Numbered from the stretch's first letter, positions 11,854 to 29,239 are shown. The stretch is 64,000 bases of DNA from Phalacrocorax aristotelis (GCF_949628215.1 NC_134281.1:6830501-6894500); one strand, 5' to 3'. Program-made: numbers and translations. Notes: generated by a model from the sequence alone, not told the origin.

Positions 11854-14800
11854 TGGTGTTGGCAGAAAGTGGTGGTAAAACAACTTGCAGAGATGTAGAC
11901 TGTGCTCTCCCGGATGCCTTTTACCGCTTTGCAATGCAAAGGTAAAGGCCAAAATGTGCATGAATATTCTACAAACATATGGTCTCACGCGCAATGGGAA
12001 TAATGGCAATAGGATGGGTTTCAGTGCTGACTGGAACATCTATGGCATCGCTGCCTTCCAGATGGAGCTCTCGTCTGCAAAACATTACAGTCCCACCAGC
12101 CTGTAGTGCCCTCTCCTTGCTTCCTGCAAGGACCTCAGGTCTATCAACATATGAGTACTCCCTATCTGCGTCAGACGAGTTGTGCCAGAGGAACACCAGC
12201 ACATCAGGGAGGCAGACCGTCTTTGGCAGGGAGGTGGTGATAACCTGCACGTATGGTAACATCGTTTCGGCACAGTGGGATCCAGAGGATGTCTGACCAC
12301 AGAGTAACACTGACAAAAGTGACTCTTATCTTCCCAAGGGTTCAATCTCTCTGCACGAAAGCCAAGGTGAAGAGGTGACACAGCAGGAGCTATCAGGCTG
12401 TGCAGGAATTTAGCAGCCTGTGGAGAGCTGGCCTTCAATGCTGTGGCAGCTGGAGCTGAAAGGGAGCGTCACCCGTCTCTTTGAGGCTTTCCTTGCTGCC
12501 TACCCTGCTGAAACATCTTCTCCCTCAGGCTAAGTGGTTCATGGCTCTCGGCTCATTGCTGTTACAAGACATTTATGTTTCATGGCAGATGGCCTACTGC
12601 ACAACTTGTTCTTTTTTTTTAACTAAGGTAGATCAGCAGGCAGTGGTTCAGTCTCGAGCAGCTTAGGGTTGAGATTTCAGTATTATCACATTTCTTTAAA
12701 GCAAATGAAAATAAAAAAGGGGTTGGGCGTGTTTCATCCTCACAAAATTGTCAGTTTTATAGTATATTTGGCACATGTTTTGTGAAGGCCAAAATCTGAT
12801 GTCACAAGCACCTTTAGAAAACCATTAACATGCAAAATAATGAGTGAACACTACAGTGCTTTGTGACTGAACGCATGGAAATGCGCTGATTTTAAGCTAA
12901 GCTGCATGGAATTTGACCTTGGCACAAACGATGGCATTTCTCCACCTCCTTTCTGACCTGTGCCTTTTCAGACGATTTGTAGATTCAATTTACAATGCAT
13001 TTCCATATACAGAAGAACAGTGCTACAACTTTATCTGTCCGTGGAGTCCCAGCAGTCTCAGCTTACCAGATGTTACTTACTCATTTAAACAGTGCATTGA
13101 GCTTTGCTTAGTATGGTAATTTTGAAATGCAAAGAGTATGGGGACACATAATGAAGAGTTAGAGGTAGTGGCTGTAAGGGTAAAATGTTGCAAAGAAAAG
13201 ACCTATTACCATGTGTCCAGCTGCATTACCATAATTGTGGGTATTAATTATTGTGCAAACACCTACAGGTCACTCTGGGCATAAGGTTTTGATTTCTTTT
13301 CTTAAGGCCAGAAACCTGATCAATTATCTCCATTTTAAAATAGGAGCTCACTGCAGGCAAAGTCTTCATTTTGACTCAAAGTCTTGTGATTTTGCTGCAG
13401 CAGTGATTGCAGCTGGCTCTGTGGTGAGAAATAGGTTCATCACTCGTTGCACCAACCCATAGCAAGGCTGGTAGGAGTCACTGCCCCGATCACAGGCATT
13501 ACCTCCGAGCGCAAAGCTGTCAGACATTGCTGGGGGACAAAATTTTCCTTGCTCCACATGAGGAAGGGTGTGAAGAACAGTTTTTGCAGACATGCCTTCC
13601 CACCTCCTGGAGCAGGAACAACTGACCTGGTTCTCTAGAGATGGACTCCTTTTTGTAGTATTCTGGTTTCACTCTATTAATGTCCAGCCCTTGCTCCCTG
13701 CAGCAGCCCAGGCCAGGCCAGGCATCATCCCTGAAGCAGCTAAATGCAGCACTATCTCCAGGAGCTCTGTAAGGGGCGGTAGTGAGTGCTGTGCAGCAGA
13801 GCAGGGATTTAGGGAGTTGTACTACCTAAGGTTGAGAAACAATCACGGAGAGGGCTCACTCACCCCCTTTAGTCATCAGAGAGGCTGGAGGTTCCCACAG
13901 CCCCTTGAAGCATGAAGGTGGAGGGAGAGTATTCACAGTTACCCGGCAGTGACCTCACCATAGAGGCTTCACGGTGAGCTTCCACTCCAAGTCCAAGAAA
14001 TAAGCTGGAGAGAGAGTTTTACCTCTAGGGCAATAGCTCACACTGTGACAGGACCCTCCAAGGGACATGGAGAGGTTGGGGGACACCAGCGATGGCTGCT
14101 GAAGGGTGACCTTAACAAGCTGAATGATGCTTGTGGCACTCCAAGGTGTGTGCCATGTGCTGAGCAGGCACGACTATGCTCTACCTTGCTTCAAAACAGA
14201 CAGAAATCTAAGAATCCATGGTTACATGAGTGTTTGCCCCTTAAGGAGTGTTGGATATCTTTATTGGGATTCAAGATTCTTAAAGATTAAAATACCTTAA
14301 CCTCTCCTCCAATAACTTGCTGAAATAGTAAAATATTCTCAATCTTATTCAAGTTCACAGTAAAATATTTTTTGCTCTGTGTTTACAGCAAGGTCAATTT
14401 TTTCTCCCTGGATTTTCTTGCATATAATTCATTTGAATGGGGTGGCTTCTATGTCATCTTTAATCTTCTAAATGCATCTTATGTCCAAATAATAAATCTT
14501 AGAAAGGAGTGACCTATAATGAATTCTTAACCACAACTTTATGGCAGAACAAATACACTTCTCTAATATGCAAACTGTTAAATGTTTTCTTATCATACTA
14601 AAAATGTGAATTAAATTATAATATGATGAAAAAGTAGCAGTTTGTAGTAATTCCAAATGTGGCAAATCTTCAGTAGTGCATAAAATTATTCAGTGAACTG
14701 TGGAAAACATCAGAGCAATTCTAGCCTTAAAGCTTTTCTTCCAACAACCAAAAAGTGCCAAAAACAAGCAAGCATAGCTAAGCATTTCATCTTGGAAGCA

Positions 14801-16349
14801 GCTTATTGAATTAATAAGACAAGTCAATTAATGTAATGCTCTGTTGCTTCGGGATAAAACATGAAAAGGAAAAATATGGAGCTGTTTACTGTAGTGAGAT
14901 CAAGCAACCATGAAGTCTGTAAAGCTGAAGTTGCTCGTTTCTCTAAATCCTAAGGAAATGATCAGCATAGCCATTGTATACACTCTCTTTACATGTAAGT
15001 CATCTGTAAGATGTGGATCTTCTGCTGTCCAGACACTGGTTTTAATATCAATTTGCTCCTGTTATGAGCCTGTTTTGCTTCTATACTGCATGAACTTGGA
15101 ACCGAATAGCTGATATAATTCACACTGTTGGATGTTGGGTTACGTTTGATGGGCTCACCTGTGTCTCAGGGCCTCCTAGTGCTAATTGGTGAGGAAAGAC
15201 ACAACTGAGGTGTGCGGGGTATTTTGCATGGGTACTGTTTTACACCTAGTTCAGCCTGCGTATTGTAGAGCAGGGAAGAAAATCGAGAGCTGCAGGTCTG
15301 TATTTCAGCAGAGTATTCTGTGTTTAAATCATGGCAAGGTTCCGATAAATTGGAAGTTAAGGTTGGTAATCTTAGCTTTCAGGTCAGTTCTTCAATTTTC
15401 ATTTCACTTAATGCTAGGCTTGTATGTGCTCAGAAATCCTGACTCCAGATGTCTGTGAAAAAGTGTCTGAGAAGGATGGAGTCAATTAGTGATAAACAAC
15501 TGGTTTTCCTATGTAATATACCATATCTTCCCAGAAATCCTCTTTTTGATTTGAAAAAATAATAATAACCCTGATCAAGAATTTTACCTCTTGTGAACTC
15601 CCGTTTTTCAATTCTTCTTCCCAAACCACTGCCCTTGATTTCAAGGGACTGATTAGAGCCATTTAAATAGGACTGCTGTGGATTAATGTGGCCTACACAA
15701 AGCAACTGGCTGTTGGTAGAGATGAGTGCCTCAGACATAAGATAATTTTCATGTTTCACAGTAATTTGTGGAGAACAATTCTCTCATAGCTATTTTGGGC
15801 AAATTCTGTTGGGAGCATAAGGGCAGCAGTTGAAAGGGAAACTGGAGACAGCAACACACTGGCCAGGTCTACACTCACTTCACGTGATGTGGTTGGTTTT
15901 TGGGGCTCCTTTGGAAGTGTCAAGGCTTTGAATGGTATAGCCACAGGAGGAGCTTCATGGTGGAGTTGCTGTAGTCCCCAGGTAGATGTGTGGCATAGAT
16001 TAAGGGAGGAGCGCATGGCTAGAAATCAATGACAACTATGTGTTAAACCATTTTTAAAGTTTTGAGCTGCTTTTCCTTGTTTTGCCCACAGATCTTGAAC
16101 AGCACTGACTGTTAGAAATCCTGTCATCCTTATTTTACTTTCAGCTTTGTTCTGTGGTGGTGAAAGGGAGGTATAGTGAGCCCATCATCAGTATTTTTTT
16201 GTAGGTTGCTGCTATATGCACAGCCGAGATGTTATTGTTGAGAAAAGCCGCTGTGGCACATTTGAGAGCTTTTGAGAACTGTCTTTAACTCCAAGGTCTC
16301 ATAGATCATATATAACAAGCAGTTCCAAAAGCCACGATATGAATGATTA

Positions 16350-16367
16350 TTGGGGGGGTGGGGGGGA
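16350..16367 (+). repeat. G7-T-G7 tract
   Basis: Two runs of seven G separated by a single T lie in ATTGGGGGGGTGGGGGGGAAAA. This could contribute to a G-quadruplex on the plus strand. No gene is nearby. Confidence 0.75.
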
Positions 16368-17720
16368 AAAGACATTTTTAATTCAGCAGTGGGGCCACAA
16401 AGCAACATTATGAGCCAGCAAATACTATGGGTCAAATCTATTTATGAGGGAAACTGATGTACTTGGCAGAAAAGAGGTGTTGGCCCTTACTATTCAGTCC
16501 TCGGGTGAATTCAGTAACTTCAGTCTGGAGAATCTTTCTAGACAGGAGGTAAATCTATGTGTGTAGGTAACTCTTTCCTATTTTGTCCCTGTCCCTGTCT
16601 TCTAGCTCTGCTGGGCATTGGTGAAATTTTGCTGTACCCTCCATTGAGGTCAGTGACTAGATGATAAAGACTAGCATTAAATATTAAACGATAAGTATTT
16701 TAATCTGTAAAATATGTGAATGCCTGGACTATTAATTCAGAGTTGGCTGTTTCAGTTTCTATTGCCCAGGGATAGTGTTGACTGTAACAAGACACTGCTG
16801 TAAAGAGCATTGCAAGATAGAAGTTGCAGCTTATGTGCACACAACCTCTGTAGGGTAAAATGGTAGGACTGGGCCCATCATTTTGAAATCTCCATTAAAT
16901 TCTGCTCAAATCAAAGAATTAGAAATGGGTTACAGGAGCTAAAGCTGTAAAGAAATCAAAGTGATCTGATATTACAAAAAGAAAAAGATGGGATACAAAA
17001 AGGTGTCTCAGTTATGGGGGTAGGTTGGAATACTGTTTATAATCCCACGGTGAGGCAAGTGATGAGATTAGCTTTGCTGAATAAGCCCAACAGGCTCTTA
17101 TCATCTGTCTTGTTTTGTATGTCAAGTAGAAGAATAGGCTTTTGTGTAAGCAGAATATAATTTTCTCTGCCTAGGAAAAAGGCAGGGTGGAGATGGGCTG
17201 AGAAGGAGATAGGTTATGATAATATCTAGAAATCAGGTGCTGAGAGAGTAGAAAAGCTAACAGAGAACATGATATTCTTATAATAATCACATCTCAGGAC
17301 AGTTGGACAGAAAAGGCTACTGTAGGCTTTGGGTGTCCGAATTGCCCCCTGCCCTTGCCTTTCTGAGTCTTCTCTTTCTCCTATGCTGGCTCAGGGGAAA
17401 GCAGTGCAAGGCCATACCAACCAGGGCTACTGAGATTTCCCACCTTTTTTTCCACCTAGTCACTGTTTGTGCTGTTTTGCGCCCATCGGTTCTTGGAAGT
17501 CAAGGTCAGAAGAAAATGAAGCCAGATGAATGAAGCGTTCATTGAAGCTGCCTCTTGAAGGTACTGCGATACTTCTTTGTTGCACTAGCAGTTGCTACTT
17601 AGCTTATATATCTTTGAGAGTCTGGTGGCTAAACGGAATGGGGGAAAATAGCGAAGCTGCTTAAGGAAAAGCATCATAGCCTGATCATTCCTCCTGAGCA
17701 GCTTTGAGCATATGCGCCAC

Positions 17721-17780
17721 TGTTGTGGTTTAACCCGGCAGGCATCTAAACACCACACAGCCATTGGCCGAAACCAGGAC
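17721..17780 (+). mobile_element. Internally deleted endogenous retrovirus LTR remnant
   Basis: The segment starts TGTTGTGGTTTAACCC, a start I recall for a widespread family of bird ERV LTRs, with CACCACACAGCC a little further on. Within 60 bp it reaches CCGAAACCAGGAC, which resembles the opposite terminus of the same kind of LTR. The body of the LTR, several hundred bp in full copies, is missing. Imperfect flanking pentamers (GCCAC before, GTCAC after) could be decayed target-site duplications. No viral coding sequence is present. Family assignment is from memory and unverified. Confidence 0.5.
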
Positions 17781-20046
17781 GGTCACCAAACGCTGCTAAA
17801 AGAGCAGGTAATTATAATGAGGTTGTATGCCTTCCTCTGTAGAAAAGCTTTATCTGGCCTGTCATACTGTGTTGCAAAGTCATAAGTGCCATTATCACAC
17901 TTACCCATCAGTCAAATTCAGGCTAAACTTAGATCAGTGAAAGTGGGTGGAGATACAAATCTGCTTACAGTTGATCCAGTGCAGCCCCTTTAGTAGCAGG
18001 CACTCAGTGCTCAATGCTAAACTTGCTGCTGTCAGAATTAAAGAAAAGCTGGAGAGTGCCTGGAGGTAGCACTGAGAGGCAGCGATGCCTTTGTGATAGG
18101 TGTCCTTCCCTGCTTAAGTGCATTACCAAGACTTAAATGGGTCTCAGGGTGACCCATCAGTTACTATTCCAGAAGCAAAGCTAGTGGAAGATGTGACTAA
18201 GGGCTTGAATTCAAAAGCCAAGTGCCTTTTGTCTTTTAGGATTTTTAACTGATCTTCAGCATTAATTCAGTACTGAGGTTCTTCACATTGCAGAACGTTT
18301 TGAAAGTTGATGTTTTGTTTCAAAGGCACTTCCAGGGAAAATTTGTTTGAAGCAGAGGAAGGACACAGAGACCTCTGCCTTCAGCCTGTAACATTTCCTC
18401 ACTGTTTCACATCAGTGTCTGTGACATACTAGTAAGGCTTCAGGGACTTGGGGCCAGATTTGTAAAAACTGTGAAAGTTTTTCAGACAAGAAAAGTCTGA
18501 TCAAATCAATAGTGATAAATTTTCATCTTGCAGAGGCATAATGGTCATAATGCAGAGCTCTCGATGGTCATCGTGCCAAGTTCTTGGTTCTGGTCATGGT
18601 ATACAAGACTACAGGAGAAGCAATACACAAGCCAGGTTCAGTGAAGGTGAGGAGCTGACAATTAATGCCTCTGCTGCAGATCCAGTACCAGTAGCATCTG
18701 CTTTGGCAGGGCACACCTGAGGTGGACCCTGTGGCCCTGAGCTGGGGATTGCTGGTGTGGGCAGTGCAAATATGGGGAGCTGTTGGCATAGTAGCTGCAG
18801 CGAGGTTGGGATCTTGCCTTCCAACGTACACAGGAAAAAGGGAAAGAAAGACGATCACATAAATCACCGGTCTTGGGGAGAACAGCTCCCTGAACTGGGT
18901 CTTGACAACACAGCTGCTTTTCTTTAGTCTGTGGGGCAATACTGGTGATAAAAGTCTAATAGAGATGGATGAAAATAATTAAGTGGTGTGAAAGAGAGGG
19001 AATGAGATGAAATTAAAATGAAATGAAATAGGAAATGAAGAGGAATGGCAGGTGGGAGGAAGAAATTGCATCAATATTTTAGGTTATGGGTAGTTTGCTT
19101 CAAATCTAGGTGGGCCTCTAGCCCTCATTTCGAAGTGAATCAAGGTCAGCCAGCTGACAAAGAAAGCAGATGAGAAATAATGGGAAGCAGGTCAGTAATC
19201 TGATGCCCAAACGTATATTGTTTCTGGTCATACAAATTTGACCGTATTGCCGCATGGCAGGAAAGCAAAAATAATCTGACAATGGGTGTTGGATGAAAAG
19301 GTGTCATACCCAGGCCTGTTGTGAGAAAGACCTCTGTACACTTCTTAGCTGTACTCAAGAAGTAGAGGTACGTGTCAAGCACCAGCAAAAGATTTTCTCA
19401 AAGAGATGCCAAGAGTGCCCACAGATGAATATTTGTCAAAAATAAAGTGATATTTTTTTCCCCACGACTTAGTTATTCTGTGTAGTAGCCTCTCCCCTGG
19501 CAGTGGTGCTCAGTTTTTTTGATTGAGAACAAGTTATTTGTGCTTCTTGTTGACTGGTTCAGGCACTTTCTGGTGTGAGGGAATGTGAGCTTTTTCTGCT
19601 CAAAGTAAACTTTTACATGAAAATCATTCTGTCAGATCGGCATCTCTGAGAAATCCTGACCTCCAAAAGAAGGACTGTTGGCTACATCTGCGTCTCAGCC
19701 CATCAGGGTTAAGCACAGCCATTTCTGTGCCTTTTTCCATCTCTGCTCTGATGTGAAAGGCTCGAAGCAACTTCTACTAAGGAGTCATCAAATCAGCCTA
19801 GGGCAGGACTGTGTCCCTGCGGGCATAGGCCTAGTGGTGGTCTTCCACTCATCAGTGGTTTGAGGATCCCCACTGAAGGGAGGGGAACAAGCTCTGAGCA
19901 GTTGGTGCTTGCAGATGATGGCCACACTTGGCTGCAGGCATCCTAATTCTGCTCTCTGTGACCCAAGCTAAAAGCCAGGGACTGCTGTCTGAAATGCCAC
20001 TGATGTGAACCATAGATAAACCATCTGCAATGATGACCTAAAATCC

Positions 20047-20146
20047 AGGAGTCCTCAGTTCTACTGCTGGCTCTGCTGCAGTTTTTGTGTTATAACCTTG
20101 GGCAGGTCTCAAGTCTTACAAGTCTCAGTTTCCTACCTGCAAACCA
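20047..20146 (+). mobile_element. MIR-like SINE relic
   Basis: Word order matches the ancient tRNA-derived MIR/CORE-SINE: GGAGTCCTCAGTTCTACTGC, then GGCTCTGCTGC, then ATAACCTTGGGCAGGTCTCA, then AGTCTCAGTTTCCTACCTGC. These blocks correspond to the anchor words that end in the CCTTGGGCAAGTC and CTCAGTTTCC of MIR elements. The copy is diverged and lacks clean ends, as expected of an element that stopped moving before birds and mammals diverged. Confidence 0.7.
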
Positions 20147-21995
20147 AAGGATTCTGTTTCTTTTCCTCAGAGCAGCATAGTTCTATAAACTTGTGAAATT
20201 GTGTATTTTGACTGTGTGAACATTTCAGAGAAGAAACCATAAATATGTGTCAGGCTTATGATCTGAATTCAAACCAGTGAACTAGAAAAAGTGTTGACAG
20301 CCTTAAACCTACTGCCCTGTACACACATGTCCTTCCGTCTACCTGCAAGATTATTTGCGGAATGTGTTTCTATTTTTCTCTGACAAGAAATAGAATACCA
20401 GGCAAAGAAGCATGACCCATTTCTTTGTCAGGCAAGCTCTAAACCCTGCTTACTGGCATGTGACTGAAGTATTGATAAAAAAAGATGCTCATTTTAGGCC
20501 ACAATATTCATCCTCCCACTGAAGAAGAAACAGACTGCCATCTTCAGATGAAATGGATGTGCTTTCCAAACCAAGGTATGTTTATCTCCTCCACAACTTC
20601 CTTATGCTCTGTAACTATATTTGGACCATACAGTGAGACAAAAAAGTGGCAAATGAGGAATTAGGAACATAACTAATCATTTTATAATAGGAAAATATAC
20701 AGCAATACACCACTGAAAGTATCGGCAAACTCTGTTAATCATCAATCAATAGGTCTGATAAGAGCATCATTCGTCATGAACTGTATCACCTTCAGTATTT
20801 GTTCACGGTCCTTTCGCTGTGTAACGCCAGGTTTGAGAGCATATCATGCTGTTCATAATTGTTGGCCACAGGAGTGGACCTTCTCCCTGGGTTTTTTTTC
20901 TTCAAATATAGCATGTGGCATATTCAAAGCAATATCAAGTCATACCACACTGAGCTCTTTATTACCAGAGATTTCTGGACAGAAGCACAAAATCTAGATT
21001 TTCTGAATCAATAGGCAGATGGTAGCTACTTTTTTTTTTTTTCAGTATTTTTTCCAACTTGTACACTTTAGATTTACATAACTCGGTTTCACACATCTGA
21101 AGAAGAAACACTGACATAAATCTAAGTTTATCTTCGATGCATTTACAAATATTTTTCTTTTTTCCCCTGACATGCCTATGTCTAGACTTCTGCCAGAAAG
21201 CAGGGACTTTAACTTTCTCTTGTGTTGATATAAATACCTTTTAACATTGTGCAGAGAATGGCATGACTCTCATTTCCTCATGAGGATGTGAATTTCTCAT
21301 GAATTCCCATTCACGCCATCACTGAAACGCACTGGGTTTCCATCAGCCAAGGTAAGCAGCTCTGCCATCTTCCCACTACACACCGTGTTACTGTGCACAT
21401 CACTGAAATACGTGATCATTGTGACTCCAGGCTGGTTGAATTTTTTTATTATTGTTTTCGACTTGGTTCGCTGAAACAATGAAAGTTACCTGCATCCGGC
21501 TCTTAATTTGACTTCACGTTTTATTAGTCATTATTTTTGCAAAGGCCTTAATTCTCCTCTAAAACATTTTAATTAAAACAGCAATTTCTCAGTGCCGCAC
21601 TTTGTGAGCAGATTTTGCAGCAACTTCAAAGAGACACAGATGTTTGCTGAATTTGGTGTGGTGAGGCTGCCTACTGGCAAAGAAAAATTCATAAACATCG
21701 CTAAGAAACTTTGCTGTGGTAATGACAACATTTCCTTCTTATATTTTAGCAAGTCTAATATTTCCCAATCTCAGCAGGCATATTTCATAGACACAGGCAC
21801 AAGCATTGTTATCTACTCACAGTCTGAGCCATGTCAGGTACACTGCTATGGGGTAAATACCTCTCAGTGGTGCTACCTGGGCTTTGGCAAAGGGTACAAG
21901 AGGCCATGAGTCCGTTTGCTGCGTATGAGTCATCTCACAGAGGATCAGTAGACTGAGAATACGGAAAAGAGCGTTCACTTTCAGCTTGAGTTTCC

Positions 21996-22060
21996 AGTGT
22001 GATTTTAAGTGGTCATTTAGCTCTGTGTGCCTCAGTTCCTACTGGTAAAGGGATGATCAC
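21996..22060 (+). mobile_element. MIR-like SINE relic, 3' half
   Basis: GTGTGATTTTAAGTGGTCATT, then TAGCTCTGTGTGCCTCAGTT, then a CCTACTGGTAAAGGGATGAT stretch, follow the order of the MIR 3' half. That half has a GTGACCTTGGGCAAGTCA-type block followed by a TCAGTTTCC block and a short A/G-rich end. The 5' part is not recognisable. Confidence 0.6.
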
Positions 22061-24257
22061 ATATCCTGGCTTTAAATCAAGTTATCTCCTGGTGGCAGGG
22101 GTATTTCCTAGGGCACCAAGGGCTTCTTAGCTCTAGAGGGTCCTGGGGTTTTTTAAAGTGTTGCTCTAGTAAAATTAGTAAATACTAAAGTTTTATTTTG
22201 GAGGAGTTTCTCCTAATTTGTGGCAGATGAGCCTGGAGCTGGTCTGATGATCTCATTTTGGGACCACACCTATCTGTGGGTAACCAGACACGCAGTGGTC
22301 CTCTCTGAATTGAGACGATGTGACTAGGAGCACATGGCCATGGCAGACCATGTTTAAAACATAGATTAGGATGCAGGTATCTTCTGTGGTTTAGGCAGGT
22401 GTGTGTGTGGCCAGACAATAGATGGCCTGGCCAGCTGGGCCACCAGTGAGGCTGATCTCCATGTGCTAGGACCTACAACTGGCAGTGAGGGTCATGCTCC
22501 TATTTAGTCTTTCTGTGCACAGAAGAAAAACAGGTTTCTTCCCTGGACACTTTTCACTCTCGTACCTTTTTGAAGGGGAAATAATAGAAGTACTTGACAA
22601 CAGCATATCCATTTCCACTGTGAGCATAAGGCAAGGACCAGCACAGAATGCCAGCATGGAGCATGGCATGACATGTCATGTAGCTGCTTTAATATACAGT
22701 GTAATTACAATGACAGAGTTCTGCCTCTTGAAGCATCAGGGATTGAAGCGGTTGCCCTGAAGGAGAAACAAAGTTAGTGGGAGAATTTTGACCAATTCTA
22801 GTTTAGGAAGTGCAGCACTCTGCGTTGGATTAAAAGTGATGAGCGTGGCCAAAGGGGTCCTGTGAGAGACAGGTAAGCAGGCTGAAAGGAAATTGGAAAT
22901 ATTAAAGAAATGAAACTGGACTGGAAAGAACAAGTTTTACAATTCCCTATTCCTCTTTGATTTGGTAGCATTAGGTGTACTGAAGGGTAGATTGCGCAGA
23001 CTTATGTGTGACAGGAAGATACTTTTCCACATGAATAACCCCCCCTGAAATTAATTGGATTGCTCACAAAAGTGCCTGGGAATGTGAACTAGGCTTGCAC
23101 ATTTCAGCCCTCAGGTTTGGTCTTTCTTCAGCTGTGCAAGGGCCAGGCTGCATGGTGAACAGCAACAGCTTAGCTAGAAATGTGAATTCAAACCACTCGC
23201 AGTGAGTAGATCAATGTCTCTGTGGACGCATCCTTGCTGAAGAACATCTCATCTCAGATGAATTCATCTTAGTAAGAAACAGATTAAAATTAAAATGAAA
23301 GAAACTAATCCCGAAACAAAAGCAAGGCTCAGACACAGTTGGCTACAACAAGCAGTTGTGTGTTTGCTGTGCCATGGAATTGCCCTTGTGTATGCTTTTA
23401 GCTGGTGGCAAATGCTCTCAGGGAGAATTAGCCTGGCCTGCAATGAGGGAAGCTTAAATTTAGGCTGTTTTCCCACGTGTGCTGTGGGATAAGAGCACAC
23501 AGCCAGACAGTCCCTTGCATTGGGGTGTGCCTGGCCATCTGAGGTGTCCACAGAGGCATTCGCTTAAGCTGAAATGCTTATTCACCAATTGCAAATGGCT
23601 CTTAAAAAAAACCCAAACTGTACGTAAAAGCCCTCTTGCATGCTACTCTGGAAAGAAATAGCTTTGTCGTTGTTTCAAAGAATTAGTGAGCTAACAACGC
23701 AAAGCTTTGGAGTTGGTTACCGGGTTTTTACTGTAGTTTCTACGAGCTATACAAAGTCTGAAGACATTGTACGTACAGTACATCTTTAATAAGAAGGGAG
23801 CTCACAGTCTACCAAACTCTGCCAAATAAATTTTAATACCTACTGTACTTCACTCAGTAGTTGTCCATCTCTTCTTCATGGAATATCTAACAGCTCTAAA
23901 AATATTTTCTTGGAAGAGGATAGAATTATCATTGTTATATATCAATCAAGTATGATTAATGAAGCAAAGCCAGCATGCTAGTATTGCACAAGGGGAAAAG
24001 CCTCCAGAACACAAAGTGGAACAACAAATGCCCTCAAAATTCTGCCGAAGGGAACAGGAAGCTCTGGATGCCGCATTGGTAGGACTCGTGTAGGTCTTAG
24101 GCGTCCTTGTACCGCAGCAGGTTTGCTTTGCCTCTTCGCTGCCACATTTCTCTCTGAAACAGGTAGGGATCTTCCAGACCATTACAAAAAAAGAAAAAAA
24201 AATTTACAGCAGCTGCAGCAAAGTGTGGTACTATTCAATTTCTTGAAGACTGAGGCT

Positions 24258-24263
24258 TTTATT
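24258..24263 (-). terminator. Candidate distal polyadenylation signal (AATAAA)
   Basis: A minus-strand AATAAA (within GAAATAAAAGCC) lies about 350 nt beyond the TAFA1 stop. A T-rich stretch follows within about 60 nt on the same strand. It is the better of the two nearby candidates because of this downstream U-rich region. Confidence 0.5.
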
Positions 24264-24269
24264 TCAAAA

Positions 24270-24307
24270 TATCATATATTAATATATATATATTTCTATA
24301 TATATAC
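24270..24307. repeat. Alternating TA-rich tract in the TAFA1 3' UTR region
   Basis: An imperfect (TA)n stretch (CATATATTAATATATATATA, then TTTCTATATATATAC) lies about 10 nt beyond the distal AATAAA site on the side towards the stop codon. It is therefore within the longer predicted 3' UTR. It would be a weakly self-paired AU-rich element in the RNA. Confidence 0.8.
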
Positions 24308-24403
24308 TTTAACTGGTATAAAGTAAATTGTAGATCCAAACTCATACTGTTGTTTGTACTTCACAATCTCGGAAACTTTACCAAAGGAACCATTTTCTTC
24401 ATT

Positions 24404-24409
24404 TTTATT
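24404..24409 (-). terminator. Candidate proximal polyadenylation signal (AATAAA)
   Basis: A minus-strand AATAAA hexamer lies about 205 nt beyond the TAFA1 stop codon. It would give a short 3' UTR lacking the TA-rich tract. Use of this site is inferred only from position and sequence. Confidence 0.4.
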
Positions 24410-24611
24410 TTCAGCTGTCAAAAATCAGGGGCATTATTTCCACTGAATACTTTCTTTCACAGAGTAAAGCCACTGTTGTTATGTGGTAAACAGTCAAAGT
24501 GCAAATAAGAAATCCATTTGGCTTGTAAATGCTGAGATGGTTTTAAACTTTCAATACTTTGTCCTCATAAATCAGCAGGGCTTTCACTGTCTCCATGCAG
24601 ACGGCACTCTG

Positions 24612-24629
24612 TTAGGTCCTCGGGTGGAT
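24612..24629 (-). CDS. TAFA1: TAFA1 terminal coding exon segment (five codons plus stop)
   Basis: This is the last coding piece of TAFA1. On the minus strand an acceptor (tttcttgctgcag) is followed directly by ATC CAC CCG AGG ACC TAA, that is Ile-His-Pro-Arg-Thr-stop. That is the C-terminus I know for vertebrate TAFA1 after KTTR. The phase-0 acceptor matches the phase-0 donor of the exon at 29069-29193. The two exons are separated by a 4.4 kb intron in the right order and on the same strand. The coding part is 18 nt, so ordinary ORF or homology searches would miss it. The rest of the exon is 3' UTR. The upstream exons, encoding the signal peptide and the first cysteines, are not in the window, so the gene is partial here. 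Confidence 0.93.
   Translation of the reverse strand: MHPRT

Positions 24630-29239
<4,610 letters not shown>

Larger units (their letters stand above)
1641..24239. other. Region downstream of TAFA1, no recognised gene
   Basis: I see no exon I can assign to a known protein in this 22.6 kb. In mammals the neighbour beyond the TAFA1 3' end is its paralogue TAFA4 in convergent orientation, so I looked on the plus strand for the TAFA WWC...GNKVKTT exon and found none. Contents that can be named are a 42-bp tandem duplication, a GGAGCA repeat, a T/G homopolymer pair, a deleted LTR remnant, two MIR-like relics and an uncertain retroposon-like fragment near 10880-10990. The remainder looks like ordinary AT-rich intergenic DNA. 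Confidence 0.6.
24240..24611 (-). other. TAFA1: Probable TAFA1 3' UTR
   Basis: The sequence after the TAFA1 stop on the minus strand is AT-rich and has two canonical AATAAA hexamers, at 24404-24409 and 24258-24263. The distal one is followed by a U-rich stretch near 24184-24202, compatible with a downstream element. The distal third contains an alternating TA tract (24270-24307) that would be an AU-rich segment in the mRNA. The 3' end is inferred; a longer UTR using a further site cannot be excluded. Confidence 0.55.

Noticed and set aside
11969..12438. Several overlapping open frames on both strands.
   Set aside because: Frames in competing registers with no recognisable domain; fits a local shortage of stop codons rather than a gene.
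16490..16510. Minus-strand codons reading Ile-His-Pro-Arg-Thr-Glu-stop, similar to the TAFA1 C-terminus.
   Set aside because: No AG acceptor precedes the ATT codon, a Glu intervenes before the stop, and the segment at 24612-24629 has an exact IHPRT-stop with a good acceptor at closer range. Treated as coincidence.
19278..19300. Minus-strand TTTCATCCAACACCC, a weak resemblance to the same C-terminal codons.
   Set aside because: It reads Phe-His-Pro-Thr, lacks an acceptor, and stays open well beyond the expected stop.
1..24239. Possible TAFA4, the expected convergent neighbour of TAFA1.
   Set aside because: No plus-strand exon with the TAFA WWC...GNKVKTT pattern was seen; it probably lies outside the window.
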